A stretch of 64,000 nucleotides of DNA from Adhaeribacter aquaticus DSM 16391 (GTDB lineage: Bacteria; Bacteroidota; Bacteroidia; Cytophagales; Hymenobacteraceae): contig NZ_KI421517.1 in the NCBI RefSeq assembly GCF_000473365.1, forward strand, positions 703,363-767,362. The letters run 5' to 3'. Below are positions 8,538-17,520 of this stretch, piece after piece. The position numbers and the translations under genes are program-made. The notes beneath the pieces are model-generated. The model did not search any database, had not been told where the DNA came from, and saw only the letters and a program-made list of their open reading frames with translations. Numbering within the stretch: position 1 is the stretch's first letter; every line of letters starts with the position of its first letter.

Positions 8538-9011
8538 ATGGAACCTGCAAATACTCCCGCTACTGACCCGAGGCTCCGCTGGATTGAGGCTGTTTCCACG
8601 TTTATGGATAATCAGTTTAAAGTACCGGGCACCAATTTCAGATTTGGATTAGATCCTATTTTAAGTTTTATTCCTATTGGTGGCAGTGTAGCTAGTTTTG
8701 CTATTTCGGCAGGCTTACTTCTAACTATGCTAAAGTATGGGGTAAGCCGCAAAGTCTGGATACTGATGCTGGGCAACCTTGCCTTAGATACAATAATAGG
8801 AAGTATTCCCATTATTGGAAATATTTTTGATTTCACTTTCAAGGCTAACCAACGCAATGTAAATCTGCTTAAAAAACATTACCAGGAAGGAAAATACATG
8901 GGAAGTGGAAACGGTATTATCTTCATGGTTATTCTGGTAATTCTTATTCTGCTGTTCCTGTTAGTGTACGGAGCCTGGAAATTAGTGCATTACCTGCTTT
9001 CATTAGTGTAA
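8538..9011 (+). CDS. DUF4112 membrane protein
   Basis: This 157-aa protein has the DUF4112 pattern: an N-terminal soluble part with RWIEAVSTFMDNQF and a Gly/Pro-rich membrane-dipping region FGLDPILSFIPIGGSVASF. A matching second half follows, LALDTIIGSIPIIGNIFDF, then a C-terminal transmembrane helix (about 130-150). The paired 'D-x-I-x(3)-P-I-x-G' motifs suggest an internal repeat. The family's function is unknown. It is transcribed divergently from the LpxR-like gene. Confidence 0.85.
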   Translation: MEPANTPATDPRLRWIEAVSTFMDNQFKVPGTNFRFGLDPILSFIPIGGSVASFAISAGLLLTMLKYGVSRKVWILMLGNLALDTIIGSIPIIGNIFDFTFKANQRNVNLLKKHYQEGKYMGSGNGIIFMVILVILILLFLLVYGAWKLVHYLLSLV

Positions 9012-9280
9012 TACCTCAAAAGGTCAAATTATATTTCCGCATTTTGAAAAGGTAAACATCCATCTATAAAGGGTTTACGTAGCTATTTAAGTTTAGAAAA
9101 ATAGCTACGTATACTAACATAGTACTGAGCAATTGGTAATGATGAATAGTAAATTTTTCACCTAATACAGCTATAAATATCTAGTTAAAATAAATATTAG
9201 GCCTCTTTAATATTGAAAGTATTTTATAGATCTTTCAGGAGCTAAATAAGGAGTATCCCACTTTGTAAAAAAGCAGTATT

Positions 9281-11398
9281 ATGTCTATAAATTATTTACA
9301 CCATAAAATATTACTCTTCTTTTTTACTATTTCACTTTTATTAAAAAGCTTACCTACGCAAGCCCAGGAAGCCTGCATGATAATACCCGCTTCCTTACCT
9401 GATAGAATTGCAAATTCTGTTTTAATTATTGAAGGCAAAGTAACTAAACAATATTCTTATTGGGACAGCCAACATCAGAACATTTATACTAGTAACCAGA
9501 TACAGGTTTTTAAAACCTTGAAAGGCGAATTACCGCAAGGGAAAACAGCTATAGAAGTAATTACTGAGGGCGGCACAATTGGAACCACAACCCACCATTT
9601 CTCCTCCACTTTAACATTTACACGTAATCAGCAGGGCATATTGTTTTTAGAAGCCTCTAAGTTACCAAATCCCACTGTCACTACCTCTCCAATATTTAGT
9701 GTATACAGCAGTATGCAAGGCTTTATCCGGTATAACCTGCCCTTAGACGAAGCCCAGGAGCCTTTTCAATTCTATTCCAGCATTTCGAACCAACTGTACC
9801 TAATGCTTAGGCAGCATCCGTCAATTAACATAAAGGTAATTAGCCCAAATCCCGAATTAGAAGCTGCGGTAACACGCACCTCGGGCTTGGCCAACCCCGC
9901 AGCCCGCACCCAGGCCACACCAGTATTTAATAGTTTTTCTCCGGATAGTATCTCGGCCGGCACAAATGCTGTTTTAACTATTTCTGGTTCTAATTTTGGT
10001 GCAACCCGGGGAAATGGTTTTGTTGAATTCAGAAATGCTAATGATGGTGGTGCTACTTTTATTAAACCACTTGCTTCTGACTATATATCGTGGAGTGATA
10101 ACACTATTAAAGTACGGGTACCAAGTACTACTGCAGACGGCGGCGGAGTAGCCGGAACTGGCCAGATCCGCGTAACCAACAACCAACTTCAGAGCAATAC
10201 CAGCTCCAACATGCTTATTATAAACTTTGCTGTTTCTAATGTTACCAAGGATGATGTTGCTTACCCGGCGCATTTGATAGACAAAGATAACCTAGGTGGC
10301 TATACCTTTCAATTTGCAAACTTTCCGGAAGCGGCCCGCCAGGCCTTTACCCGCTCGTTGCAAAACTGGACGTGTTATACTACTGTAAATTGGCGAACCA
10401 ATGAGCAGGTACAGGCGCCAGCCTCCACGGCTTCTGACAATATTAATACGGTTAGGTTTGTAGCGGGTAGCTCTTTACCGGCCAATGTTTTAGGCCGGAC
10501 TATTAGCCGATACGAAGGATGTGAACTTAAGGGCCGTAACGATTATTTTGCTCGTGAGTTAGATTTTGAATTTAATATAAATATAGCCTGGAACTTTAGC
10601 CAAGGCAATCCAATATCGGGCCAATACGATTTTGAAACCGTAACCTTACACGAACTTGGGCATGCTCACCAATTGGGGCATCTTATTCAACCAGGAGCCG
10701 TAATGCACTATGCCATTGCCAACAACCGGGTAAACCGCATGCTAAATGCTCGGAGCGACATTAATGGGGGCAATTATGTTGTTAGTCGAAGCTTTCAGCC
10801 TAACTTTTGTGCAGTTTTACCCATGCAACCTTTAATAAGTACTGACTGCACCCTACCTCCTGCTTTACTTAGCTTTTCTGTTTCCAGGCAGCCAGATGGG
10901 CCCACGCAGCTTTCCTGGACAAGCCGGAACGAGCAAAATATAAATTATTATGCCATAGAGCGTAGCTCAGATGCCATCCGATGGTTTCGGATTGGCCAGG
11001 TAAAAGCCACCGGCAACAACAATACCTACAGCAGTACAGACCCCATTAACCTGCCCGGCCTTACCTATTACCGCTTGCGAATTGTTTTTACCAACCAGCA
11101 ATTCAGCTATTCTCCTATCAGGCAGGTAGGCACCGAAGCAGCAGTGGCTACAGTCCGTATTTTCCCTAATCCATTACTAAATGAACAATTGCATTTTGAG
11201 TACCAAGCTCCAACCAGCGGCGATGTAACCTTACGTATTTTTGATTCCGTAGGCAAAGTTCATGCGCAAGCTATCAGACGGGTAAACAAAGGCGAAAATC
11301 CGTTTTACCTGAATGTGGCAGGATTAGGCAAAGGCTTTTATGTATTACAGTACACACAGGGCAATAATTCAAACGCTGTAAAATTTATAAAACTTTAA
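9281..11398 (+). CDS. T9SS-exported metzincin-like metalloprotease
   Basis: This 705-aa secreted protein has a signal peptide (about residues 1-30, ending PTQAQE) and a long N-terminal region with an IPT/TIG-like beta segment (about 215-320). The zinc protease core contains HELGHAHQLGH (His457, Glu458, His461, His467) followed by the Met-turn VMHY (Met475). A beta domain and a type A T9SS C-terminal signal follow, with VRIFPNPLLNEQLHFEY and the final GFYVLQYTQG...KFIKL. The zinc motif keeps all three His spacings of metzincins, but the usual Gly at position 8 is Gln. It is probably anchored or released at the cell surface. The gene stands alone. Confidence 0.88.
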   Translation: MSINYLHHKILLFFFTISLLLKSLPTQAQEACMIIPASLPDRIANSVLIIEGKVTKQYSYWDSQHQNIYTSNQIQVFKTLKGELPQGKTAIEVITEGGTIGTTTHHFSSTLTFTRNQQGILFLEASKLPNPTVTTSPIFSVYSSMQGFIRYNLPLDEAQEPFQFYSSISNQLYLMLRQHPSINIKVISPNPELEAAVTRTSGLANPAARTQATPVFNSFSPDSISAGTNAVLTISGSNFGATRGNGFVEFRNANDGGATFIKPLASDYISWSDNTIKVRVPSTTADGGGVAGTGQIRVTNNQLQSNTSSNMLIINFAVSNVTKDDVAYPAHLIDKDNLGGYTFQFANFPEAARQAFTRSLQNWTCYTTVNWRTNEQVQAPASTASDNINTVRFVAGSSLPANVLGRTISRYEGCELKGRNDYFARELDFEFNINIAWNFSQGNPISGQYDFETVTLHELGHAHQLGHLIQPGAVMHYAIANNRVNRMLNARSDINGGNYVVSRSFQPNFCAVLPMQPLISTDCTLPPALLSFSVSRQPDGPTQLSWTSRNEQNINYYAIERSSDAIRWFRIGQVKATGNNNTYSSTDPINLPGLTYYRLRIVFTNQQFSYSPIRQVGTEAAVATVRIFPNPLLNEQLHFEYQAPTSGDVTLRIFDSVGKVHAQAIRRVNKGENPFYLNVAGLGKGFYVLQYTQGNNSNAVKFIKL

Positions 11399-11470
11399 AC
11401 CTTATTAAGCTAATTGTTTTCTTTTCTTTATTTGTGCTGTACATTCAGGCCCTACTAGTTACCAATAGGC

Positions 11471-12853
11471 ATGAGCAATATAACACAAATGAACTGGGAG
11501 AAACTTCTTTCGCGCAAACGGTACGAGGGGCAACAATCTTTATCGGAATCAGAGGAAATGGTTCGGGGGGAGTTTCAGCGCGATTACGATCGGATCGTTT
11601 TTTCATCAGCTTTTCGGCGCCTGCAAAACAAGACCCAGGTAATGCCCTTGCCCGAAAGCGATTTTGTACATACCCGCTTAACACATAGCCTGGAAACATC
11701 TTGCGTTGGCCGCTCTCTGGGCCGAATAGTAGGGAAAAAAATCCTGGAAAAATATCCGGGGTTAGAAAAGAGCAACCTGATTAATGAAGCTAATTTTGGG
11801 GATATAGTGGCTGCAGCCTGTCTGGCCCATGATATTGGCAATCCGCCTTTTGGCCATTCCGGTGAAGATGCCATTTCAGCATTTTTTCAGGGCCCGGAGG
11901 CCTCTGTCTTTTTACAAAACTTAACAGATACGCAGCAAGCTGATTTGCAAAACTTTGAAGGCAATGCCGCTGGTTTCCGGATTTTAACCCATACCTACCC
12001 AGCCCAATGCAGTTTACCCGGCGGGCTAAGCCTAACCTATACCACATTGGCTACTTTTACCAAATATCCTAAAGAAAGCCTGCCCAAAATACCTGACACT
12101 AAAAATACCAGTGAAAAAAAATACGGCTTTTTCCAAAGCGAGAAAATCTGGTTTAAAACGATTGCCGACGAATTGGGTCTGCTTTCCAAAACACAAACAG
12201 GTGAAATTTTTTATCACAGGCATCCGCTTGCCTTTTTAGTGGAAGCCGCCGATGATATTTGTTACCGGATAATTGACTTTGAAGATGGTTGCCGGTTAGG
12301 CTTAATTCCTAAAGATACAGCCGAGAACCTCCTTAAAGCTATACTGGAAATGCCCGAAGGGAAGAAGTCGCGGTTAGAATTCTATGATTGGCGCGAGCAG
12401 ATTGGATTTTTACGGGCAAAAATAATCAGCAAATTAATAGCCGAAACCGCTGAGATATTTTTAGCCAACGAAACCGAAATTTTAGCAGGAACTTACGACA
12501 ATCCTTTAATCTCGGAAGTATCAAGTAAAACAATCCTGAATCAAATAAAAAAGCTATCAATAGAATCTATATACAAAAACCGGGCAGTGCTGGAAATTGA
12601 GGCAGCTGGTTTTGAGGTACTGGGCGGTCTGCTGGATATATTTTTGAATGCCGTTTTCAAGCCACAATCACGCCGACACCAGAAAATACTCGATCTTATT
12701 CCGGATCAGTATCTAGACATGAACCGACAGGTACATCCGGATGAATACGAGCGGATTTTACAAATTACAGATTTTATATCAGGGCTTACAGACCAGGCAG
12801 CTATTAACTTATACCGCAAACTAAAAGGAATATCTCTGCCCAAAGGGTATTAA
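11471..12853 (+). CDS. dgt: dGTP triphosphohydrolase
   Basis: This 460-aa HD-domain protein hydrolyses dGTP to deoxyguanosine and triphosphate in the cytoplasm. Characteristic motifs are YDRIVFSSAFRRLQNKTQV, HTRLTHSLETSCVGRSLG, and the metal-binding LAHDIGNPPFGHSGE with His120 and Asp121. The length fits the bacterial dGTPase type 1 family. It starts at ATG 11471 and stands alone between two secreted peptidase genes. There is no clear terminator after it. Confidence 0.94.
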   Translation: MSNITQMNWEKLLSRKRYEGQQSLSESEEMVRGEFQRDYDRIVFSSAFRRLQNKTQVMPLPESDFVHTRLTHSLETSCVGRSLGRIVGKKILEKYPGLEKSNLINEANFGDIVAAACLAHDIGNPPFGHSGEDAISAFFQGPEASVFLQNLTDTQQADLQNFEGNAAGFRILTHTYPAQCSLPGGLSLTYTTLATFTKYPKESLPKIPDTKNTSEKKYGFFQSEKIWFKTIADELGLLSKTQTGEIFYHRHPLAFLVEAADDICYRIIDFEDGCRLGLIPKDTAENLLKAILEMPEGKKSRLEFYDWREQIGFLRAKIISKLIAETAEIFLANETEILAGTYDNPLISEVSSKTILNQIKKLSIESIYKNRAVLEIEAAGFEVLGGLLDIFLNAVFKPQSRRHQKILDLIPDQYLDMNRQVHPDEYERILQITDFISGLTDQAAINLYRKLKGISLPKGY

Positions 12854-13063
12854 ACAAAACGTCATTTTTCGCAAAGCGCCTTAACATCAATTTTTACTTT
12901 TTAAAAAACTCTCCTTACCATTTGTAGCTATATAAAAAAGTATAGCGAGCTTAGATTGAAATTAAATTCCCGGTCATTATCCTTTAAAAATTGCAATAAA
13001 CCTTTTATAACTCTGCCAATTAATTTATATTTAAGTATATAAATTTAAGAATACCAAAACAAG

Positions 13064-15145
13064 ATGTCTAAAAACTCATTAAAACTAATAACTCAAAACT
13101 GGCAGGCTTACCTGCTGATGGTGTACCTCTGCTTACCTTTTACAGTACAGGCACGTCCCGCAGCTAATAACCCTATTTTAATTAGTTTTAACCAGAGAAT
13201 AAACTTTAATAAAGTCTCTCCTGCTGATATAAAAGTTGCTACCGAACAGGTTATGGCTGATTCTAAAGCCTCTTTAGTTAAAATATATAACATTAAAAAC
13301 GGCCAACACACCTTTGCAAACACCGCATTGGCTTTGGATAATTTATATGATCATTTTAACACCATAGCCGGCACCATCAACATTTTAGCTAATGCCAGTC
13401 CGGATTCAGCTATTCGGAACCAGGCCTTGCGTAGCCTGGAGGTTTTAGATAAATATGACAACCAACTAAGTCTGGATGAAAAACTTTACCAGGCAGTTAA
13501 AGCTTACGCTAAGGATGCGCAAAAGCTAACCGGGGGCCGGAAAAAATTTGTCAATGAATTAATAGAAGACTTTGAGCGCAATGGTTTTGCGCTACCTGCT
13601 GATAAACGTCAGGAACTGCAAAAGATAAACGATAAAATATCTGAACTAACGCTTAGCTTCAACAATAACATTGCTGCCTACAAAGATCAATTGCTGGTTG
13701 GCGAAGCAGACATGAAGGGTTTACCGGAAGATTATATTAATAGCCGCAAAAAAGAAGGCGATAAATATATAATTGGATTAGATGGACCGGCCTATTCTAC
13801 TTTTATGAAATATGCCGACTCGGATGCTGCCCGGAAAGCTTTATTTATAAAGTATAATAATCGTGCTTCTGATAAAAACCTGACTCTGTTAAAGCAACTT
13901 TTAATTGAACGGCAGAAAAAAGCCAATTTACTCGGCTACCCAACCTATGCCGCCTACCTCACAGCTAGCCGGATGGTTAAAACGCCCACTACCGTTTGGG
14001 ATTTTGAGAACAAACTAATAGAACAGGTAAAGCAAAAAACGCAACAGGATGTAAATGAACTTTTAGACGTTAAACGGAAGTACACTAAAAACACAACTAT
14101 TGCTACTCTAAATCCTTGGGAAGTTTCTTATTTTAATAATCTACTGGTAAAAGATAAATATCAATTAGATCAGGAGAAGCTTAAAGAATATTTTCCGATG
14201 AATAATGTACTGGACGGCCTATTCCAGACTACCCAACATTTATTTGATGTAAAATACGAAGAAGTTAAAAATGCTGAGGTTTGGCATCCGGATGTCCGTT
14301 TGTTTGAGGTAAAACAAAATGGCGCTACAATTGGCCGTTTTTACCTGGATTTGTATCCACGTGAAAATAAATACACGCATGCAGCCTGCTTTCCAATTCA
14401 GAAAGGTAAAGCTTATAGCCAAGGCTATCAAATACCAACTGCAGCCTTACTTTGTAATTTTAATGCACCTACCGCCGACAAGCCGGCGCTGTTAACGCAT
14501 GCCCAGGCAGAAACTTTTTTTCACGAATTTGGACATGTACTGCACAACATGCTTACCAAAGCCGAACTAGCCAGTCAGTCGGGCACTTCAGTAAAACGAG
14601 ATTTTGTGGAGGCGCCTTCTCAAATTTTTGAGAATTGGGTTTGGGATTATAATTCTCTTAAGTTATTTGCCAAACATTATAAAACCGGCGAAGTACTGCC
14701 CCAGAGCCTGTACCAGAATATGCTGGCTTCGCGCAACGTAGGATCTGGCCTTGCCGCTTCTGCCCAAATTTTGTATGGCACCCTGGATATGACTTTACAC
14801 GACAAATACGATCCAAACAGCCCACAAACTACAACAGATATATTAAAGGAAGTTTATAACAGAATAATGCCCTACTCTTTTGTAGAAGGCACAAACTTTC
14901 AGGCTGCATTTGGCCATCTAACGGGTTATGGCGCCAGCTATTATGGCTACCTCTGGAGCAAAGTTTATGCGGAGGATATGTTTTCGGTATTTGAGAAAAA
15001 TGGTATAATGGACCAAAAAACTGGCTTACGTTATCGTAACCTAATTTTAGCCAGCGGTTCCAGCCGCGATGAATTTGATCTGGTAAAGGAATTCTTAGGA
15101 AGAGAACCTAACCAACAAGCATTTCTAAAATCTCTAGGTTTATAA
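13064..15145 (+). CDS. secreted M3-family oligopeptidase
   Basis: This 693-aa zinc peptidase is of the thimet/oligopeptidase A/Dcp type. The N-terminal signal peptide (about residues 1-32, ending TVQA) places it in the periplasm. The catalytic motif FFHEFGHVLH (His487, Glu488, His491) is followed about 25 residues later by VEAPSQIFENW, which supplies the third zinc ligand Glu. The long helical N-terminal lobe is typical. It probably degrades small peptides during protein turnover or nutrient uptake. A 20-bp terminator follows 22 bases after the stop. Confidence 0.93.
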   Translation: MSKNSLKLITQNWQAYLLMVYLCLPFTVQARPAANNPILISFNQRINFNKVSPADIKVATEQVMADSKASLVKIYNIKNGQHTFANTALALDNLYDHFNTIAGTINILANASPDSAIRNQALRSLEVLDKYDNQLSLDEKLYQAVKAYAKDAQKLTGGRKKFVNELIEDFERNGFALPADKRQELQKINDKISELTLSFNNNIAAYKDQLLVGEADMKGLPEDYINSRKKEGDKYIIGLDGPAYSTFMKYADSDAARKALFIKYNNRASDKNLTLLKQLLIERQKKANLLGYPTYAAYLTASRMVKTPTTVWDFENKLIEQVKQKTQQDVNELLDVKRKYTKNTTIATLNPWEVSYFNNLLVKDKYQLDQEKLKEYFPMNNVLDGLFQTTQHLFDVKYEEVKNAEVWHPDVRLFEVKQNGATIGRFYLDLYPRENKYTHAACFPIQKGKAYSQGYQIPTAALLCNFNAPTADKPALLTHAQAETFFHEFGHVLHNMLTKAELASQSGTSVKRDFVEAPSQIFENWVWDYNSLKLFAKHYKTGEVLPQSLYQNMLASRNVGSGLAASAQILYGTLDMTLHDKYDPNSPQTTTDILKEVYNRIMPYSFVEGTNFQAAFGHLTGYGASYYGYLWSKVYAEDMFSVFEKNGIMDQKTGLRYRNLILASGSSRDEFDLVKEFLGREPNQQAFLKSLGL

Positions 15146-15167
15146 TCTCCTTTTACTTTAGAAGCAA

Positions 15168-15213
15168 TAATAAAACAAGAGCGGCTCCTGTAAGAGCCGC
15201 TCTTGTTTTATTA
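15168..15213 (+). terminator. strong terminator after M3 peptidase
   Basis: A perfect 20-bp stem with a 6-base loop (CTGTAA) is GC-rich at its tip, and the descending arm is T-rich. Confidence 0.88.
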
Positions 15214-15547
15214 TCAGTCACCATACATGGCACTAAACCAATATTTTTTTTATTTATTTTGATAAATATTTATTATACATATAAATATTTATCTATATTT
15301 AAAAGGTTGAATTTTCATTGAATTTACTTAAAGGTGGCACAAAATAACTTTACCGCCACGATAAATTTTTCTTTGTGAAATAGTTAAATAAAAATAATAC
15401 AATTAATTAAGACCCAAAATAGCCTGTAATTAAATTTTTAAGAAAACCAGGCCTTTTCTCATCCGTATTAAAGACCCAATATCACCAATGTTAACTAATT
15501 AATAAACATCAATTTAAGTGTTAAATATTTTTAATTGATATATCAGC
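15214..15547. other. 334-base AT-rich leader region
   Basis: This is low-GC sequence with A/T runs upstream of a small secreted protein gene. I saw no ORF or RNA fold that I can support. Confidence 0.45.
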
Positions 15548-15910
15548 ATGAAAAAACTATTTACTTCTATATTCCTTTTGTTAGCGTTAGTCACTGCTCA
15601 GGCAGCTGAAAGTAACCCGGAAGAATTAAAATCACAGGCAACTGCATTAACCAGGGAATTAGCTCAAAAAATTGGACTTAATGAGCTTGAATACATAAAA
15701 GTTAAAAACTTTACTTTTGAAAAGTTATTGGCTATTCAGGAAGCAACCGAAAAGTATGCGAATGATCCGGAGGTAAAGCAAAAGAAAGTTGCTGAAATAG
15801 AAGAACAATTTGATAAAAATTTAATCTCTACGCTTTCGCCTAAGCAACAACAAAATTACCTGGCCTTAAAAAAAGCTACTAATGCCTCTACAATAAGTTC
15901 TTTAAAATAA
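15548..15910 (+). CDS. small secreted helical protein, paralogue of left-edge gene
   Basis: This 120-aa protein has a clear signal peptide (MKKLFTSIFLLLALVTAQA). The mature region is Lys/Glu/Gln-rich and predicted helical. It shares its core with the protein at 3-356: an N-E-x-E-Y-I-K/Q-[IV]-K motif followed by a helix and a Gln-rich stretch before the C-terminus. The pattern of short helices and 'L-x-x-x-Q-Q-x-x-Y' loosely recalls Spy/CpxP-like periplasmic proteins, but no LTxxQ motif is present. I do not assign a function. A terminator follows. Confidence 0.8.
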   Translation: MKKLFTSIFLLLALVTAQAAESNPEELKSQATALTRELAQKIGLNELEYIKVKNFTFEKLLAIQEATEKYANDPEVKQKKVAEIEEQFDKNLISTLSPKQQQNYLALKKATNASTISSLK

Positions 15911-15934
15911 TAAATATACAATATTATATAGCGT

Positions 15935-15971
15935 AACAAAAGACCTGCCCTAATAAGGCAGGTCTTTTGTT
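15935..15971 (+). terminator. rho-independent terminator
   Basis: A 15-bp stem (AACAAAAGACCTGCC and its complement) with a 7-base loop. It ends the transcript of the small secreted protein. Confidence 0.85.
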
Positions 15972-16131
15972 GTTACTACCTCCTTCCTGTCAAATCCTTT
16001 AATGCCACTCCTACACCTCCTTGGTTATCCAGACAAAGCAGGCTAATATTTATAAAATTGCAGCAAGTATATAATTCTTTTGACTTCTGCCTGTTTTATT
16101 TAGAAAGAGGTAAAATCTTTAAGCAAACCTA

Positions 16132-16139
16132 TATATTTG
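16132..16139 (+). promoter_or_regulatory. candidate -7 box for the M16 operon
   Basis: TATATTTG matches the Bacteroidota -7 consensus TAnnTTTG and lies 39 bases before the ATG of the first M16 gene. No good TTG -33 box is found at the usual spacing, so this is tentative. Confidence 0.4.
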
Positions 16140-16178
16140 CTTCTCAATCACCTTTGTATTTAGCTATTAGTTTCCTTT

Positions 16179-17501
16179 ATGAAAAAGTTTTTATTTACCT
16201 GTCTGTTGCTCTGCGGAGGGTTAGTTAGTTCCGCGCAAAGCAATAAGATAAATTTCACGGAGTATACGCTTGACAACGGCCTGCACGTAATATTGCACCA
16301 GGATAAGTCTACGCCCATTGTAGCTGTTTCGGTCATGTACCACGTTGGCTCTAAAAATGAATTACCTAATCGTACTGGCTTTGCCCATTTCTTTGAACAT
16401 TTAATGTTTGCCGGCTCAGAAAATGTTGGCCCTGGACAATTCCCTATTTTGGTTCAGCAAGCAGGTGGCGAACATAATGCCAACACTAGTTTCGACCGGA
16501 CTTTTTATTATGAAGTTTTACCATCTAACCAATTAGCACTGGGATTGTGGCTGGAGGCTGAGCGCATGCGCAGTGCAAAAATAGATCGGGCGGCTGTAGA
16601 AACCCAGCGGGCAGTTGTAAAAGAAGAAAAAAAGCAACGGATTGATAACCAACCATACGGTACCATATTAGAGAAGGCTTTCGCCAATGCTTATTCAGTA
16701 CATCCCTATCGGTGGGTACCTATTGGATCAGATCAATACATCGATCAGGCTACTTTAGATGAGTTTACAGATTTCTACAAAACGTATTATGTTCCTAACA
16801 ATGCTGTCCTAAGTATTTCGGGCGATATAGATATCAACCAAAGCAAGGAATTAATTCAAAAACATTTCGGCTCTATAAACCGGGGCACCCGCGGGATTAT
16901 CCGGCCTACAGTACAGGAACCACCACAAACTTTAGAGAAACGGGAAATTGTTTTTGATGAAATACAGTTACCGGCTGTAGTGCAGGCTTATCACATCCCC
17001 CAGTTAGGCTCCCCGGATTTTTATGCCATTAGTATGCTTACCAATTTACTATCTGGTGGCGAAAGTGCCCGTCTGAATAAAGCTCTTGTAGATCAGCAGC
17101 AAATAGCTACCTACGTGGGTTCTTTTCCGATGGAACTGGAAAATCCCGGACTATTTCTGGCTTTTGCCATTGCCAATTTAGGAAAGGATGCCAATGAAGT
17201 AGAACGGGCCATGGATGCCGAAATAGAGCGCATTAAGAAAGAACCTTTAACTGACCGGGAGTTTCAAAAGCTGCGTAACCAGATTGAGAACAAATTTGTA
17301 CAAAAATTCACTTCCAACTTTGGATTAGCCGAACAACTAGCTACTTACCAGCTCTTCTACAAAGACACCAACTTAATTAATACAGAGTTACAAAAATATT
17401 TAAATGTAACCAAGAACGATATTACCCGGGTAGCTAACCAGTACCTAACGAAAGAGAACCGTGTAGTTCTTCATTATTTACCTAAAACTACCCAGCGTTA
17501 A
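16179..17501 (+). CDS. M16 zinc peptidase, catalytic subunit
   Basis: This 440-aa secreted protein has a signal peptide ending at SSAQ. The inverted zinc motif of family M16 is intact: HFFEH with His70, Glu73 and His74, plus a downstream Glu in VVKEEKKQR. It has the two-lobed M16B size. It starts a two-gene operon, since the second M16 gene begins 19 bases after its stop. In other bacteria such pairs form a heterodimer in which one partner carries the zinc and the other supplies the substrate-binding Arg-Tyr pair. It probably degrades peptides in the periplasm. Confidence 0.93.
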   Translation: MKKFLFTCLLLCGGLVSSAQSNKINFTEYTLDNGLHVILHQDKSTPIVAVSVMYHVGSKNELPNRTGFAHFFEHLMFAGSENVGPGQFPILVQQAGGEHNANTSFDRTFYYEVLPSNQLALGLWLEAERMRSAKIDRAAVETQRAVVKEEKKQRIDNQPYGTILEKAFANAYSVHPYRWVPIGSDQYIDQATLDEFTDFYKTYYVPNNAVLSISGDIDINQSKELIQKHFGSINRGTRGIIRPTVQEPPQTLEKREIVFDEIQLPAVVQAYHIPQLGSPDFYAISMLTNLLSGGESARLNKALVDQQQIATYVGSFPMELENPGLFLAFAIANLGKDANEVERAMDAEIERIKKEPLTDREFQKLRNQIENKFVQKFTSNFGLAEQLATYQLFYKDTNLINTELQKYLNVTKNDITRVANQYLTKENRVVLHYLPKTTQR

Positions 17502-17520
17502 TTAACAAGAGATAAGTAAA

